A stretch of DNA of 59,448 bases from Planctomycetota bacterium (lineage in GTDB: Bacteria > Planctomycetota > Phycisphaerae > Phycisphaerales > SM1A02): assembly GCA_003671075.1 (NCBI GenBank), contig QWPT01000004.1, positions 29,212 to 88,659 of the forward strand, given 5' to 3'. The translations under genes were made by a program, and so were the position numbers. Below the pieces are notes generated by a model. It was not told the DNA's origin and ran no database searches. It saw only the letters and a program-made list of their open reading frames with translations. The first letter of the stretch is position 1; the number at the start of each line of letters is the position of its first letter. Below are positions 17,872 to 26,100 of this stretch, one piece after another.

Positions 17872-18681
17872 CTACGCGCGCAGCAACTCGCGCAACGCAA
17901 CACCGGGATCGGGCTGGCGCATGAGATGCTCGCCGACGAGCACGATGTGGATGCCGTGCGTGCGCAGGCGGCGTAGATCATCGGGCGTGCGAATGCCACT
18001 CTCAGCAACGATGACGCTGGTGTCCTCGAGCAACTCGGCAAGCCGCATCGAATGCTCGACGGAAGTCTTCATCGTCCTCAAGTTGCGATTGTTGATTCCA
18101 AGAAGCGAGTAGCTCGCGTGCGGGAAACCAACGATGTTGACCGCGCGCAGCAGATGATCGACATCGTGCACCTCGAGGAGCGTAGTCATGCCCAGCTCGG
18201 TGGCGAGAATTTGAAAGTCGATGATGTCGCGCTCGGGAATAGCCTCGGCGATGAGGAGGATCGCATCGGCACCAGCGGCGCGCGATTCCCAGACTTGATA
18301 GATATCGACGATGAAATCCTTGCGAAGCACGGGCAGCTTGACCGCGTCGCGAATCATGTGGATGTATTCGAGCTTGCCGCCGAAGTCATGCTCGTCGGTG
18401 AGACAGGAGATCGCGCTGGCACCGTTAGCGGCGTAGGACTTGGCAATGGCGACGGGGTCGAAGTCCTCGCGGATCACTCCCGCGGACGGGCTTTTGCGCT
18501 TGATCTCGGCGATGACATGGGTCAGGTCGGGATGCCGGCGGTCGACAAGTGCCTTGAAAAAGTTGCGTGGTCGGCCCAGCTCAGAGATGCGCTCCTGAAG
18601 AACCTCGAGAGGGACCGCCTCGCGGGCGAGAGCGACCTCGATGGTTTTTCGCGCGACGATGTCCTTCAAGACAGAGTGCAT
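17872..18681 (-). CDS. trpC: indole-3-glycerol phosphate synthase
   Basis: This TIM-barrel enzyme closes the indole ring in tryptophan synthesis. The 269-residue product shows the catalytic blocks in order: IAEIKRKSPSAG (Glu and Lys of the first strands), YAANGASAISCLTDEHDFGG, LPVLRKDFIVDIYQV (catalytic Lys), ADAILLIAE, LEVHD, LGINNRNL, VAESGI and VLVGEHLM. All essential residues are present and it is monofunctional (no PRAI domain). The start MHSVLKDIVARK was chosen over an ATG 36 bases upstream because family proteins begin there. It stands alone, with no other trp biosynthetic gene near. Divergent to it lies the CPBP gene. Confidence 0.95.
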   Translation of the reverse strand: MHSVLKDIVARKTIEVALAREAVPLEVLQERISELGRPRNFFKALVDRRHPDLTHVIAEIKRKSPSAGVIREDFDPVAIAKSYAANGASAISCLTDEHDFGGKLEYIHMIRDAVKLPVLRKDFIVDIYQVWESRAAGADAILLIAEAIPERDIIDFQILATELGMTTLLEVHDVDHLLRAVNIVGFPHASYSLLGINNRNLRTMKTSVEHSMRLAELLEDTSVIVAESGIRTPDDLRRLRTHGIHIVLVGEHLMRQPDPGVALRELLRA

Positions 18682-18777
18682 AGAACCGTCCGTGCGGGTA
18701 CTTTCCAGTCCTTCCAAGGACTGGTGCTGGTTATAGCCTCTTTCATCGACATCCCCGCCACGCTTCTTCAGTCGAAA

Positions 18778-18837
18778 GACGAGGTGGGCGGTGGCGTGAG
18801 CGATGGCATGGGCGATGGCATGGGCGGCGGCGTGGCG
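18778..18837. repeat. five 12-bp tandem units at the CPBP protease start
   Basis: Units GACGAGGTGGGC, GGTGGCGTGAGC, GATGGCATGGGC (twice identical) and GGCGGCGTGGCG span 60 bases. The two identical units each contain an in-frame ATG (18808 and 18820), and a GTG lies at 18796. The real start of the downstream gene therefore probably lies within the array, giving a Gly/Asp/Met-rich N-terminus. Confidence 0.85.
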
Positions 18838-19671
18838 GCAGTGCTGCTGGTGGGCGCGCTAGCTGTTGGCGCAATCACTGCCATCGTTGGCAAGGGTCTA
18901 TGGAAATGTCCAGCCCAACCGATCGGGCGTATCCCGCGGGACCCTGCCATTGGCGGCCTTGCGATGATGATCGCGCTGATCATTGGCTCGGTGGCGGGCG
19001 CGGGTGCGGCTGGAGCAGCTGCGTCAATGGGCATCGATGACGAGGCCTACGCGCGGCTGGCTGCGGGCGTGGCGGGCAACATGGTGCAGGTGGCGATCGC
19101 GCTGTTGGCCTTGCAGGTCGTAACTCAATGCAACGGCACAACGCCGGCCGCCAAACCCGCGCGCGCAATCGGTGCGGGCGTACTGGCATTTCTGCTTGTC
19201 GCACCTGTAGTCGCGGGCGTGTCGATCGCCATAAACGCGATGTTGGTTGCACTCGGATTTCCAAAGGCGCCCGAAACCTCGCACGAAACCCTGCGCATTC
19301 TTATCGAGCGTCACGACACCCTGCTCTCTGTGCTCACACTCGCGCATGTTGCGCTGCTGGTGCCTATCGCCGAAGAGGCGCTTTGGCGCGGATTGCTGCA
19401 GCCCTCACTGCGTCGCGCTGGACTCGGCGGATTCGAGGCTGTTCTTGCCACCGCCACGCTCTTCGCACTCATTCACTGGTCGGTGGTTCCCGCCGAGGGA
19501 CGCGCCGCCGGACTGGCGATGCTCTTCACACTGGCGTTGGCGCTGGGGATCTTGCGCGAGCGCACGGGCGGCATCATCGCGCCCATCGCGTTGCACGCGC
19601 TGTTCAACGCGGCGAATGTCGCGCTCGCGCTCGCCTCGGCGGCGAATGTTCCCGTATCTTCTCCGCCATGA
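18808..19671 (+). CDS. CPBP-family intramembrane metalloprotease
   Basis: The product (about 287 residues) is polytopic, with hydrophobic segments near residues 8-30, 48-75, 85-105, 120-145 and 170-270. It carries the CPBP/Abi motifs: EEALWRG (the EExxxR motif), FALIHW (FxxxH) and HALFNAANV (HxxxN). Members are membrane-embedded glutamic/metalloproteases related to prenyl-CAAX endopeptidases. The substrate is unknown. The start is uncertain: the frame is open far upstream through the trpC shadow. ATGs at 18808/18820 and GTGs at 18724/18796 are possible, and I chose the first ATG, inside a 12-bp tandem array. The stop overlaps the trpS start (ATGA). Confidence 0.82.
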   Translation: MGDGMGGGVAAVLLVGALAVGAITAIVGKGLWKCPAQPIGRIPRDPAIGGLAMMIALIIGSVAGAGAAGAAASMGIDDEAYARLAAGVAGNMVQVAIALLALQVVTQCNGTTPAAKPARAIGAGVLAFLLVAPVVAGVSIAINAMLVALGFPKAPETSHETLRILIERHDTLLSVLTLAHVALLVPIAEEALWRGLLQPSLRRAGLGGFEAVLATATLFALIHWSVVPAEGRAAGLAMLFTLALALGILRERTGGIIAPIALHALFNAANVALALASAANVPVSSPP

Positions 19672-20771
19672 GTGCTGTCGACACGAATCACGCCGAAAGA
19701 CATGCCGAAACACACGGCAAACCCCGCATCCTGACCGGCGACACGCCAACGGGATCGCTTCATCTTGGCCACTGGGTTGGCAGCGTGAAGCGCCGCGTGG
19801 AACTGCAGGACAGCCACGACTGCTACTTCATCATCGCCAACATGCACGCGTACACAACGCGACTCGCCAAGAGCGACGAGATCAAGCGTGACTCGATCGG
19901 CATCGTGCGCGACTATTTGGCGATGGGCATCGACCCAGAGAAGGCCACGATCTTCCTGCAAAGCGAGATTCCCGCCATCGCCGAACTCACCTTTCTGTTC
20001 GCGATGCTGCTGCCGTTCAATCGGGTCATGCGCAACCCAACGCTGAAGACCGAGATCGAACTCAAGGGACTCGGCGAGACATACTCGTTCGGATTTCCGC
20101 TGTACGCAGTCGGTCAAACGGCGGACATTCTTTCCTTTCGCCCGGTAGGCGTGCCTGTTGGCGAAGACCAGGTTCCGCACCTCGAACTCACGCGCGAAGT
20201 GGCGCGCCGTTTCAACCAGATCTTCTGCGGCGTCGATGAGCAGGCCGAGGACGCGGACCATGTAAAGCTCGGCGGCGTGTTCCCGATTCCTCGCGCCGAT
20301 GTCGGCGAAGTTGGACGCCTCGGCGGCATCGACGGCGTGAACAAGATGTCGAAGTCGCTCAACAACGCGATCTTCATCAGCGATCCCGCGAAGGAAGTCG
20401 AGAAGAAGGTCAAGAAGATCTTCACCGGCCGCCAGAGCGCGACCGAGCCGGGCGATATCAACAATGTGCTGTTTCAGTATGTGCGCACCTTCATTCAGGA
20501 CAAGGCGCGCGTCGGCGAACTCGAGGAGAAGTACTCCAAGGGTGCCGACATCGGCGACGGCCATGTGAAGCTTGAGGTCGCTGCTGCGATCAACGAGCTG
20601 CTTGAGCCGATGCGCGAACGGCGCGCGAAGTACGAGGGGCGCGATGATCTCGTGCTGGAGATTCTCAAGGCCGGCTGCGAGCGCGCGAACAAGCTTGCCG
20701 AATCGACGCTCGAGCGAGTCAAGTCGCGCGCCAACCTTGTGTCGTGGCCGCGACGACTGTCGTACTCCTAA
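19668..20771 (+). CDS. trpS: tryptophan--tRNA ligase
   Basis: This class I aminoacyl-tRNA synthetase charges tRNA-Trp. The 367-residue product has the HIGH-type motif PTGSLHLGHWVGS near residue 30 and KMSKS in GVNKMSKSLNNAIF. It also carries VGEDQVPHLELTREVARRF, characteristic of TrpRS, and FPLYAVGQTADIL for the tryptophan pocket. The start MSAVDTNHA overlaps the CPBP stop, and the longer upstream frame is the shadow of that gene. The N-terminal ~20 residues before the Rossmann fold are slightly longer than usual. The gene is convergent with apaG, with three bases between the stops. Confidence 0.96.
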   Translation: MSAVDTNHAERHAETHGKPRILTGDTPTGSLHLGHWVGSVKRRVELQDSHDCYFIIANMHAYTTRLAKSDEIKRDSIGIVRDYLAMGIDPEKATIFLQSEIPAIAELTFLFAMLLPFNRVMRNPTLKTEIELKGLGETYSFGFPLYAVGQTADILSFRPVGVPVGEDQVPHLELTREVARRFNQIFCGVDEQAEDADHVKLGGVFPIPRADVGEVGRLGGIDGVNKMSKSLNNAIFISDPAKEVEKKVKKIFTGRQSATEPGDINNVLFQYVRTFIQDKARVGELEEKYSKGADIGDGHVKLEVAAAINELLEPMRERRAKYEGRDDLVLEILKAGCERANKLAESTLERVKSRANLVSWPRRLSYS

Positions 20772-20774
20772 CGC

Positions 20775-21179
20775 TCACGCTTCGGCAACAAGATAAAAAC
20801 GCGCGACGGTGGCGTCGAACTTCGCGCCATCGCGTTCGAAGGTGAAGTGCCCTTCCATTGTGCCCCACGAAGTCAGCATCGGGCAGAAGCTCGAGTATTC
20901 AAAGCTATCGCTGGGCGCAAGCTCGGGATGCTGACCAACGACGCCCGGACCTTCGATGATGCGCTCCTCGCCATCGGCGTCGACGATGCGCCAATGGCGC
21001 GCGAACAGACGAATGAGCGCCGTTCCTTCGTTGTGGATCCGAACCGTGTAGCTAAAGAGAAAGCGCTTGTCCCTTGCCGACGACTGCGCCGCCATGAACT
21101 CGGGGCGCACAGTCACGCGCACTCCGTCGGTGACGGCTTGGGACTCGTGCTTGGTCGAGCGAGGTGTGATCGTCGTCAT
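20775..21179 (-). CDS. apaG: ApaG family protein
   Basis: ApaG proteins are small Ig/fibronectin-III-like folds of uncertain role, historically linked to cobalt/magnesium phenotypes and dinucleoside polyphosphates. The 134-residue product has family blocks VRVTVRPEFM, RFLFSYTVRIHNEG, LFARHWRIVDADG, GPGVVGQHPELAPSDSFEY and MEGHFTFERDG, in the normal order and at normal length. It is divergent to asd, with a 55-base gap between their starts, so their promoters must be compact or overlapping. No regulator sites are evident. Confidence 0.93.
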   Translation of the reverse strand: MTTITPRSTKHESQAVTDGVRVTVRPEFMAAQSSARDKRFLFSYTVRIHNEGTALIRLFARHWRIVDADGEERIIEGPGVVGQHPELAPSDSFEYSSFCPMLTSWGTMEGHFTFERDGAKFDATVARFYLVAEA

Positions 21180-21234
21180 AGCGGCGCATCATAGATGCAT
21201 GCAGCCGCACGCACAGGCGCTACGATTTGCGCCC

Positions 21235-22311
21235 ATGCTGCAATTGCCCAGAAATCCAGTAGTCGCGATCGTTGGTGCCACTGGCGCGGTGGGACGCGAA
21301 ATGATCGCGATTCTTGAGCAGCGCCGATTTCCGCTGGGGTCGCTGCGCCTGTTCGCCTCGCCCCGATCGCGCGGAACTCGAATCGCGTTTCGCGCCAACG
21401 ACATCGTGCTCGAGGATCTCGCCCACGGCGCGGTGCCCGAGGGAATTGATCTCGCGCTCTTCTCGGCAGGCAAAGGTATTTCAACGGAGTGGTGTCCGAA
21501 GTTTCGTGACGCAGGCGCGCTGGTCATCGACAATTCCAGCGCATTCCGCGCCGATCCAGCTTGTCCGCTCGTTGTGCCTGAAGTGAATCCGCACGCGCTC
21601 GAAGCGTTGGGCGGACCGGCGATCATCGCCAATCCGAACTGCTCGACCATCATCGCGCTGGTTGCGGTAACGCCGCTGCACCGTGCGATCGGCATCGAGC
21701 GCATGGTGGTCGCGACTTACCAAGCCGCGTCGGGCGCGGGCGCAGCGGCGATGGAGGAGTTGGAGTCGCAAGCCCATGCGTTCGCTGGCGCGACTGCGAT
21801 GAATACGACCATCTTCGGCCGTCAATATCTCTTCAATGTCTTCAGCCACAACTCGCCGATCGGCCTCGACGGGTCGAATGATGAGGAGCGCAAGTTGCTG
21901 ACCGAAACGCGCCGCCTGTGGGAGTCCGATGCGGTGCGCGTAGGTGCGACCTGTGTGCGCGTTCCCACCCTGCGCGCCCACGCCGAGGCGATTCATCTGG
22001 AGTTTGCCCGTGCGACAAGTGAGGACGAGATTCGCGCCCTGCTTGCGCGCGCGCCCGGCGTTGAGATCGTCGATGACCGCACGGCCAATCGCTTTCCTGA
22101 ACCACTCGGCGCGGCGGGCGGCGATGCGGTGCAGGTCGGTCGCATTCGCATGGACCACAGCGTTGCGGGAAATCGCGGCGTGGCGCTCTTTGTTTGCGGC
22201 GATCAGATCCGCAAGGGCGCTGCGCTGAACGCGATCCAGATCGCCGAACGCTTCCTTCCCAGCGCTCCAACGGCGCGCGCGGCCCTCACCACCGTTGCCT
22301 CGGCGCGATAA
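21235..22311 (+). CDS. asd: aspartate-semialdehyde dehydrogenase
   Basis: The enzyme reduces aspartyl phosphate to aspartate semialdehyde with NADPH, supplying lysine/diaminopimelate, threonine and methionine. The 358-residue product starts MLQLPRNPVVAIVGATGAVG (nucleotide-binding GATGAVG). It has the catalytic cysteine in NPNCSTI near residue 138, YQAASGAGAAAMEEL for substrate binding, and a C-terminal GNRGVALFVCGDQIRKGAAL block. The start was chosen because upstream in-frame sequence runs through the apaG shadow. It is a stand-alone gene followed by tRNA-Gln. Confidence 0.95.
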   Translation: MLQLPRNPVVAIVGATGAVGREMIAILEQRRFPLGSLRLFASPRSRGTRIAFRANDIVLEDLAHGAVPEGIDLALFSAGKGISTEWCPKFRDAGALVIDNSSAFRADPACPLVVPEVNPHALEALGGPAIIANPNCSTIIALVAVTPLHRAIGIERMVVATYQAASGAGAAAMEELESQAHAFAGATAMNTTIFGRQYLFNVFSHNSPIGLDGSNDEERKLLTETRRLWESDAVRVGATCVRVPTLRAHAEAIHLEFARATSEDEIRALLARAPGVEIVDDRTANRFPEPLGAAGGDAVQVGRIRMDHSVAGNRGVALFVCGDQIRKGAALNAIQIAERFLPSAPTARAALTTVASAR

Positions 22312-22377
22312 TCCAATCGGGACGCAGGAAATCGCGGGCTGTTCGCGCCCTTGATCCTCGTCCTCTGACTTATCGAC

Positions 22378-22405
22378 TTGAAGAACGGCGCGCCGAAGCT
22401 ACGAT
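22378..22405 (+). promoter_or_regulatory. promoter of the tRNA-Gln gene
   Basis: TTGAAG (22378-22383) and TACGAT (22400-22405) match the sigma-70 boxes at four of six positions each, with a 16-base spacer. Transcription would start near 22412, a few bases before the tRNA 5-prime end at 22418. The location is therefore convincing even though each box is imperfect. Confidence 0.55.
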
Positions 22406-22417
22406 GGCGCACCCTCT

Positions 22418-22488
22418 TGGGGATTGGTGTAACGGTAGCACAAGTGATTCTGGTTCACTTTGTCCTAGTTCGAATCTAGGATCCCCAG
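22418..22488 (+). tRNA. tRNA-Gln (anticodon CTG)
   Basis: The acceptor stem TGGGGAT (22418-22424) pairs with ATCCCCA (22481-22487), with G at 22488 as discriminator. The anticodon stem AGTGA/TCACT encloses the loop TTCTGGT, giving anticodon CTG, which reads CAG. The T arm is CCTAG-TTCGAAT-CTAGG with a standard TTCGA loop. The UG start of the acceptor is typical of bacterial glutamine tRNAs. The CCA end is not encoded exactly (TCCA follows). It has its own promoter upstream and a terminator 12 bases downstream. Confidence 0.95.
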
Positions 22489-22500
22489 TCCAAGAACGAC

Positions 22501-22532
22501 AACGGCTCGCATGACGCGGGCCGTTTTCGTTT
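22501..22532 (+). terminator. intrinsic terminator of tRNA-Gln
   Basis: AACGGCTCGC and GCGGGCCGTT form a 10-bp stem (one U-G wobble) around the loop ATGAC, followed by TTCGTTT. Stem, loop and T-rich tail fit a factor-independent terminator. It also lies ten bases beyond the stop of the leftward lipoprotein gene, so it may work for both strands. Confidence 0.75.
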
Positions 22533-22542
22533 GAACGCAGAA

Positions 22543-23103
22543 CTACTTGGCTGGCCCCTGGAATTGCACGCTTCGAATTCCGCGCAACCACACTGGGCCG
22601 CTTCCATCGGATGGATCGAACCACGCGATCAGGTCGACCGATTCAACGGGAAGTACATCGCTGCCACCCGACGCAAGCAGCGAGAGAATCAGTTCATGGC
22701 ACGGCCCCGCGAGCGATGTCGATCGCGCGCGCTGCACCAACTCTGGGCTGAATACCCATGTGCGCAGCGGTTCGGCGCCCAGCTTCTCCGGGGTCCCCGA
22801 CTGACCGAGTCGGTAGATGGCGAAGTGAAACGCGCCTTCGGCATAAAACGGCGATGGGTACGGGCGCGAGAAGAGATACGCGGTGACCTGCAGCGAATCA
22901 GGCAAATCGTTGCCGTTGGTGTCCGCGGGCTTGGGCGCAAATGTGATCGCCAACGCATTGGGCTTCGCCGACTTCGGAGGCGGCGTTGGATCAGTTGGCT
23001 TCACCGACGGCGCGCCACCGTCAGCGGTCGTGATCGTGGTCTGACATGCGGACATCGCCAGAACGATCGCGGAACATGCGAGTAAGAGCGCGCTCGATTT
23101 CAT
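22543..23103 (-). CDS. lipoprotein coupled to the giant secretin; candidate pilotin
   Basis: The 186-residue product opens MKSSALLLACSAIVLAMSAC, a lipoprotein signal with the cysteine in AMSAC as the lipidation site. A Pro/Lys linker follows (PTDPTPPPKSAKP), then a globular domain with DTNGNDLPDSLQV, a calcium-loop-like segment. The ATG overlaps the secretin stop (TGATG), so translation is coupled and the two are the last genes of the T2SS operon. No named family is recognised. Because secretins are usually delivered to the outer membrane by a small lipoprotein (pilotin), that role is the simplest inference, but there is no sequence match to GspS or PilW-type pilotins that I can see. Confidence 0.75.
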   Translation of the reverse strand: MKSSALLLACSAIVLAMSACQTTITTADGGAPSVKPTDPTPPPKSAKPNALAITFAPKPADTNGNDLPDSLQVTAYLFSRPYPSPFYAEGAFHFAIYRLGQSGTPEKLGAEPLRTWVFSPELVQRARSTSLAGPCHELILSLLASGGSDVLPVESVDLIAWFDPSDGSGPVWLRGIRSVQFQGPAK

Positions 23104-26100
23104 CAAGGCTGCCCCGTTCCGCTTGCTCCACCGTCGAGTTGGCTCTTGCCTTCGAGTTGACCCTTGCGGATCTGCTCGAGCAACTGCGGAGGAAGCGAGA
23201 GGCGGTCGATGCTTTCATTCGTAATCTCGCTTGCCTTCGAAGCGCCGCCGTTGCTCGGCGCACGCACGACATGCGGCGTGAGCACGATGAGCAACTCGGT
23301 TTTTGATGAGTTCTCCTTGTACTGGCGAAACAGCATGCCGAGCACTGGGATGTCTCCGAGCAGCGGAATCTTGCGATCGACGCGCTCGAAGCGGTCGCTG
23401 ATCAAACCGCCGATGACAACGGTCTGACCATCTTTCACCGTGACGGTGGTGGTTGCGCGGCGGCGCGTGATCACGGGTGAATTGAAGTCCTCGGAGAGCT
23501 GCGTCGTCTGCAGCGACAGTCGCGAAATCTCCGGCTCGATCTGCATGCGCACGAAACCTTCGGGATTGATCGACGGCGTCACAGTGAGAATGATGCCGAT
23601 GTCTTCGGGCGTCACGCTCGTCGACTGACCCGCGCTCGAGAAACTCTGGCCCGAGGGCAAGCGAACCGTTTCGCCGACCTGAATGAACCCCTTCGAGTTG
23701 TTCTCCACCATCACCGATGGATTCGACAACACTTGCACACGGCTCTGCGACGCGAGGGCGTTGATGAGGAGTTCGAAATCCTCCGCGCCGATCGCAACAT
23801 TCGGCGTGCCTGAATTGGTGAAGAGCGAGCCGAGAAGCTGGGTTCCCGGCACCCTGGTCATGTTGCCCATGCCTGCGGCGACGCCAAATTCACCGATGGT
23901 GGCGTTCCCGAACTCCGGTCCAAGCGACTCGGACTTGTCGAGCGAAACTTCCGCGAGCAACACCTGGATGAGCACCTGCGGAGGATCGACATCAAGTTCC
24001 TTAATGATCTCCTGCACTTTCTCCATGTAGCGCGGGCTTGCGTTGACGAGCACGGTGTTCGACTTCTGATCGCCAACAACAGTGACCTCGCGCTCAAGCA
24101 ACTTCGACGCACTGGGAAGTTCGTCGGCGGAGAGCGTCTGAAGAATCTTCTTCTGATCCTCGCTGACAAAGTCGTTGACCACCTTCGCAACATCAACTGC
24201 GGTCGCGTTCTTCAGCTTGTACGCGTAGGTGTCGCGCTCGTTGGCCTGCTGGCGATCGAGTTCGTTCACCACCGTTTCAACAAGCGTGAGGTAGTTGGGC
24301 GTGCCCGACACCAGAAGCGAATTGGTTCGGTCGTCGACGGTGATCGAAAGTTGCTGACGATCGTCGGGAACAAGGGTCAGATCTGCGCCGAGCGTGCCGG
24401 CCTGTTGGGTCGCGGCCGTATTGGCGGCAGCGGATGCGCCGATTTCCGCAGGCGCCTGGTCAGCAGTTTCGCGCGGCTTGAGCACATAGAGACTGCCTTG
24501 CTGGCGAAGGCTGAAGAGTTCCTTCAGGATGCGCGCCATCTGACTCGCGTCGGCGTTGACCATCTTGAAGATGCGGATGTTCTGGCTTCCGCTCGTCGAG
24601 CCATCAAGGTCGTCGACCATCTGCTGAATCAGCTCCATCGACTCGCGCGGCGCGCGCACGATGATGGTGTTGGTGCGAATGTCAGGCGTCAGCGAGATCG
24701 ACTGGCGCGTCGCGGCGGAAATCTCCATCTCCGCGCCTTGACCTGGCTTTCCGTCGATCTGGCGAAGGTACTTGAGGATCGTTGCTTGCTGGCCGGTTCG
24801 ACCCGCGAGCGAACTTCCCGACAGAACCGACTGGATAAGCCCCACGGTCTCCTGCACATTCGCGCCCTTGAGAGCGATGTACTTGATTTCGACGACCGTC
24901 TGCGGCTTCGCGCCGTCGAGTTGCGCAACAAGGCGGCGAATGGCGGCGATGTCGGCCTCGGGACCGCTGGCCACGATGGCATTCAAGCGCACATCAGGCT
25001 TGACCTGCACGATCTGCGCGCCACGGCGGCGATTCTCCTCAGTCACATACATCTCGTCGAGCATGCGCGCCATGTCGGGCGCCGCCGTCTTCGAAAGCAC
25101 GATGACCTCAAACGGCTTGTCGGCAAGCTGATCCTTGGCGGCCTGCGCGAGCAGATCAACAAGACCGCGCACGACCTCGAAGTTCTCCTCACTCGATGCG
25201 ATGATGAGCGAGTTCGACGCGACATCAGGCACAACCGACACCGCATCGGACGGCGTCTCCGAGGTTCCGAGCGAAGTCGCTCGTTCGCGCATGAGCTGTT
25301 GAATACGCGGCGCGATGGTTTCGGCGCGAGCGGCTGCCAGCGTGAGCACATGCACGCCGATCGCGGAGTTCGTCGGGATTTCATCGAGCTTGGCCACGAT
25401 CTGCCTCACCAACGCGCCGTCCTCAGGACCACCAGCAACGAGCAAACTCGAAGTGCGCGGATCAGCAATCACCAGCGGCTTCACCCGCTTCGCCACTTCG
25501 GGCGAGAGCTCGGCGTAACGCCGGTTGAGGATCTGCGAAATCGCGCCGACAAGGCGATCCATGTTCGCCTTCTTCACCGGCACCACTTCGACCGACGACT
25601 CGTCGAGAAGGCGCTCGGTATCAAGGTCGACCAGAAGCGACTTGATCACATCAAACGAATCGGCGCCCGCAGCAATCAGCAGCTGGTTGGTCCTTTCGTC
25701 GGCGGTGATGATCACGCGCTCGAGGTCAGCGGACTGCGGCTGAGTCTTCTGCAGGCGGTCGACGCGCGCGTCCATCATCTTCTGCAAGATGGCGGAAAGG
25801 CGCGGCGCGCTCGCGTTTTTCAGATCCATCAAGCGGATCTCGCGATACTCAGGCGCAACCTTGCGGTCGAGGTTCTTCAGGATCTCCTCGACAACGGTGA
25901 ACGAACGCGCGCTGGTCGAAACCACCAGCGAATTCAGGCGATCGTCGGGAACCACTCGCACGCGATCCTCGGAACGAATCGCCTTGGCTGCGACTTGTTG
26001 GTCGAAGAGCTGCACCAGCATTGGCCCGATGCGCGACGCGCTCGCGTTCTCCAGCGGATACACGCGCACGATCGATCCAGGCGCGGCCGCCTCGGTATCG

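Noticed and set aside
18052-18681. N-terminal extension of the CPBP protease frame
   Set aside because: This part of the frame lies opposite trpC and shows no membrane or CPBP features; the real gene starts at about 18.8 kb.
22488-22542. Integration site at the 3-prime end of tRNA-Gln
   Set aside because: The tRNA is intact and followed by a normal terminator. No repeat of its 3-prime end and no integrase lies downstream.
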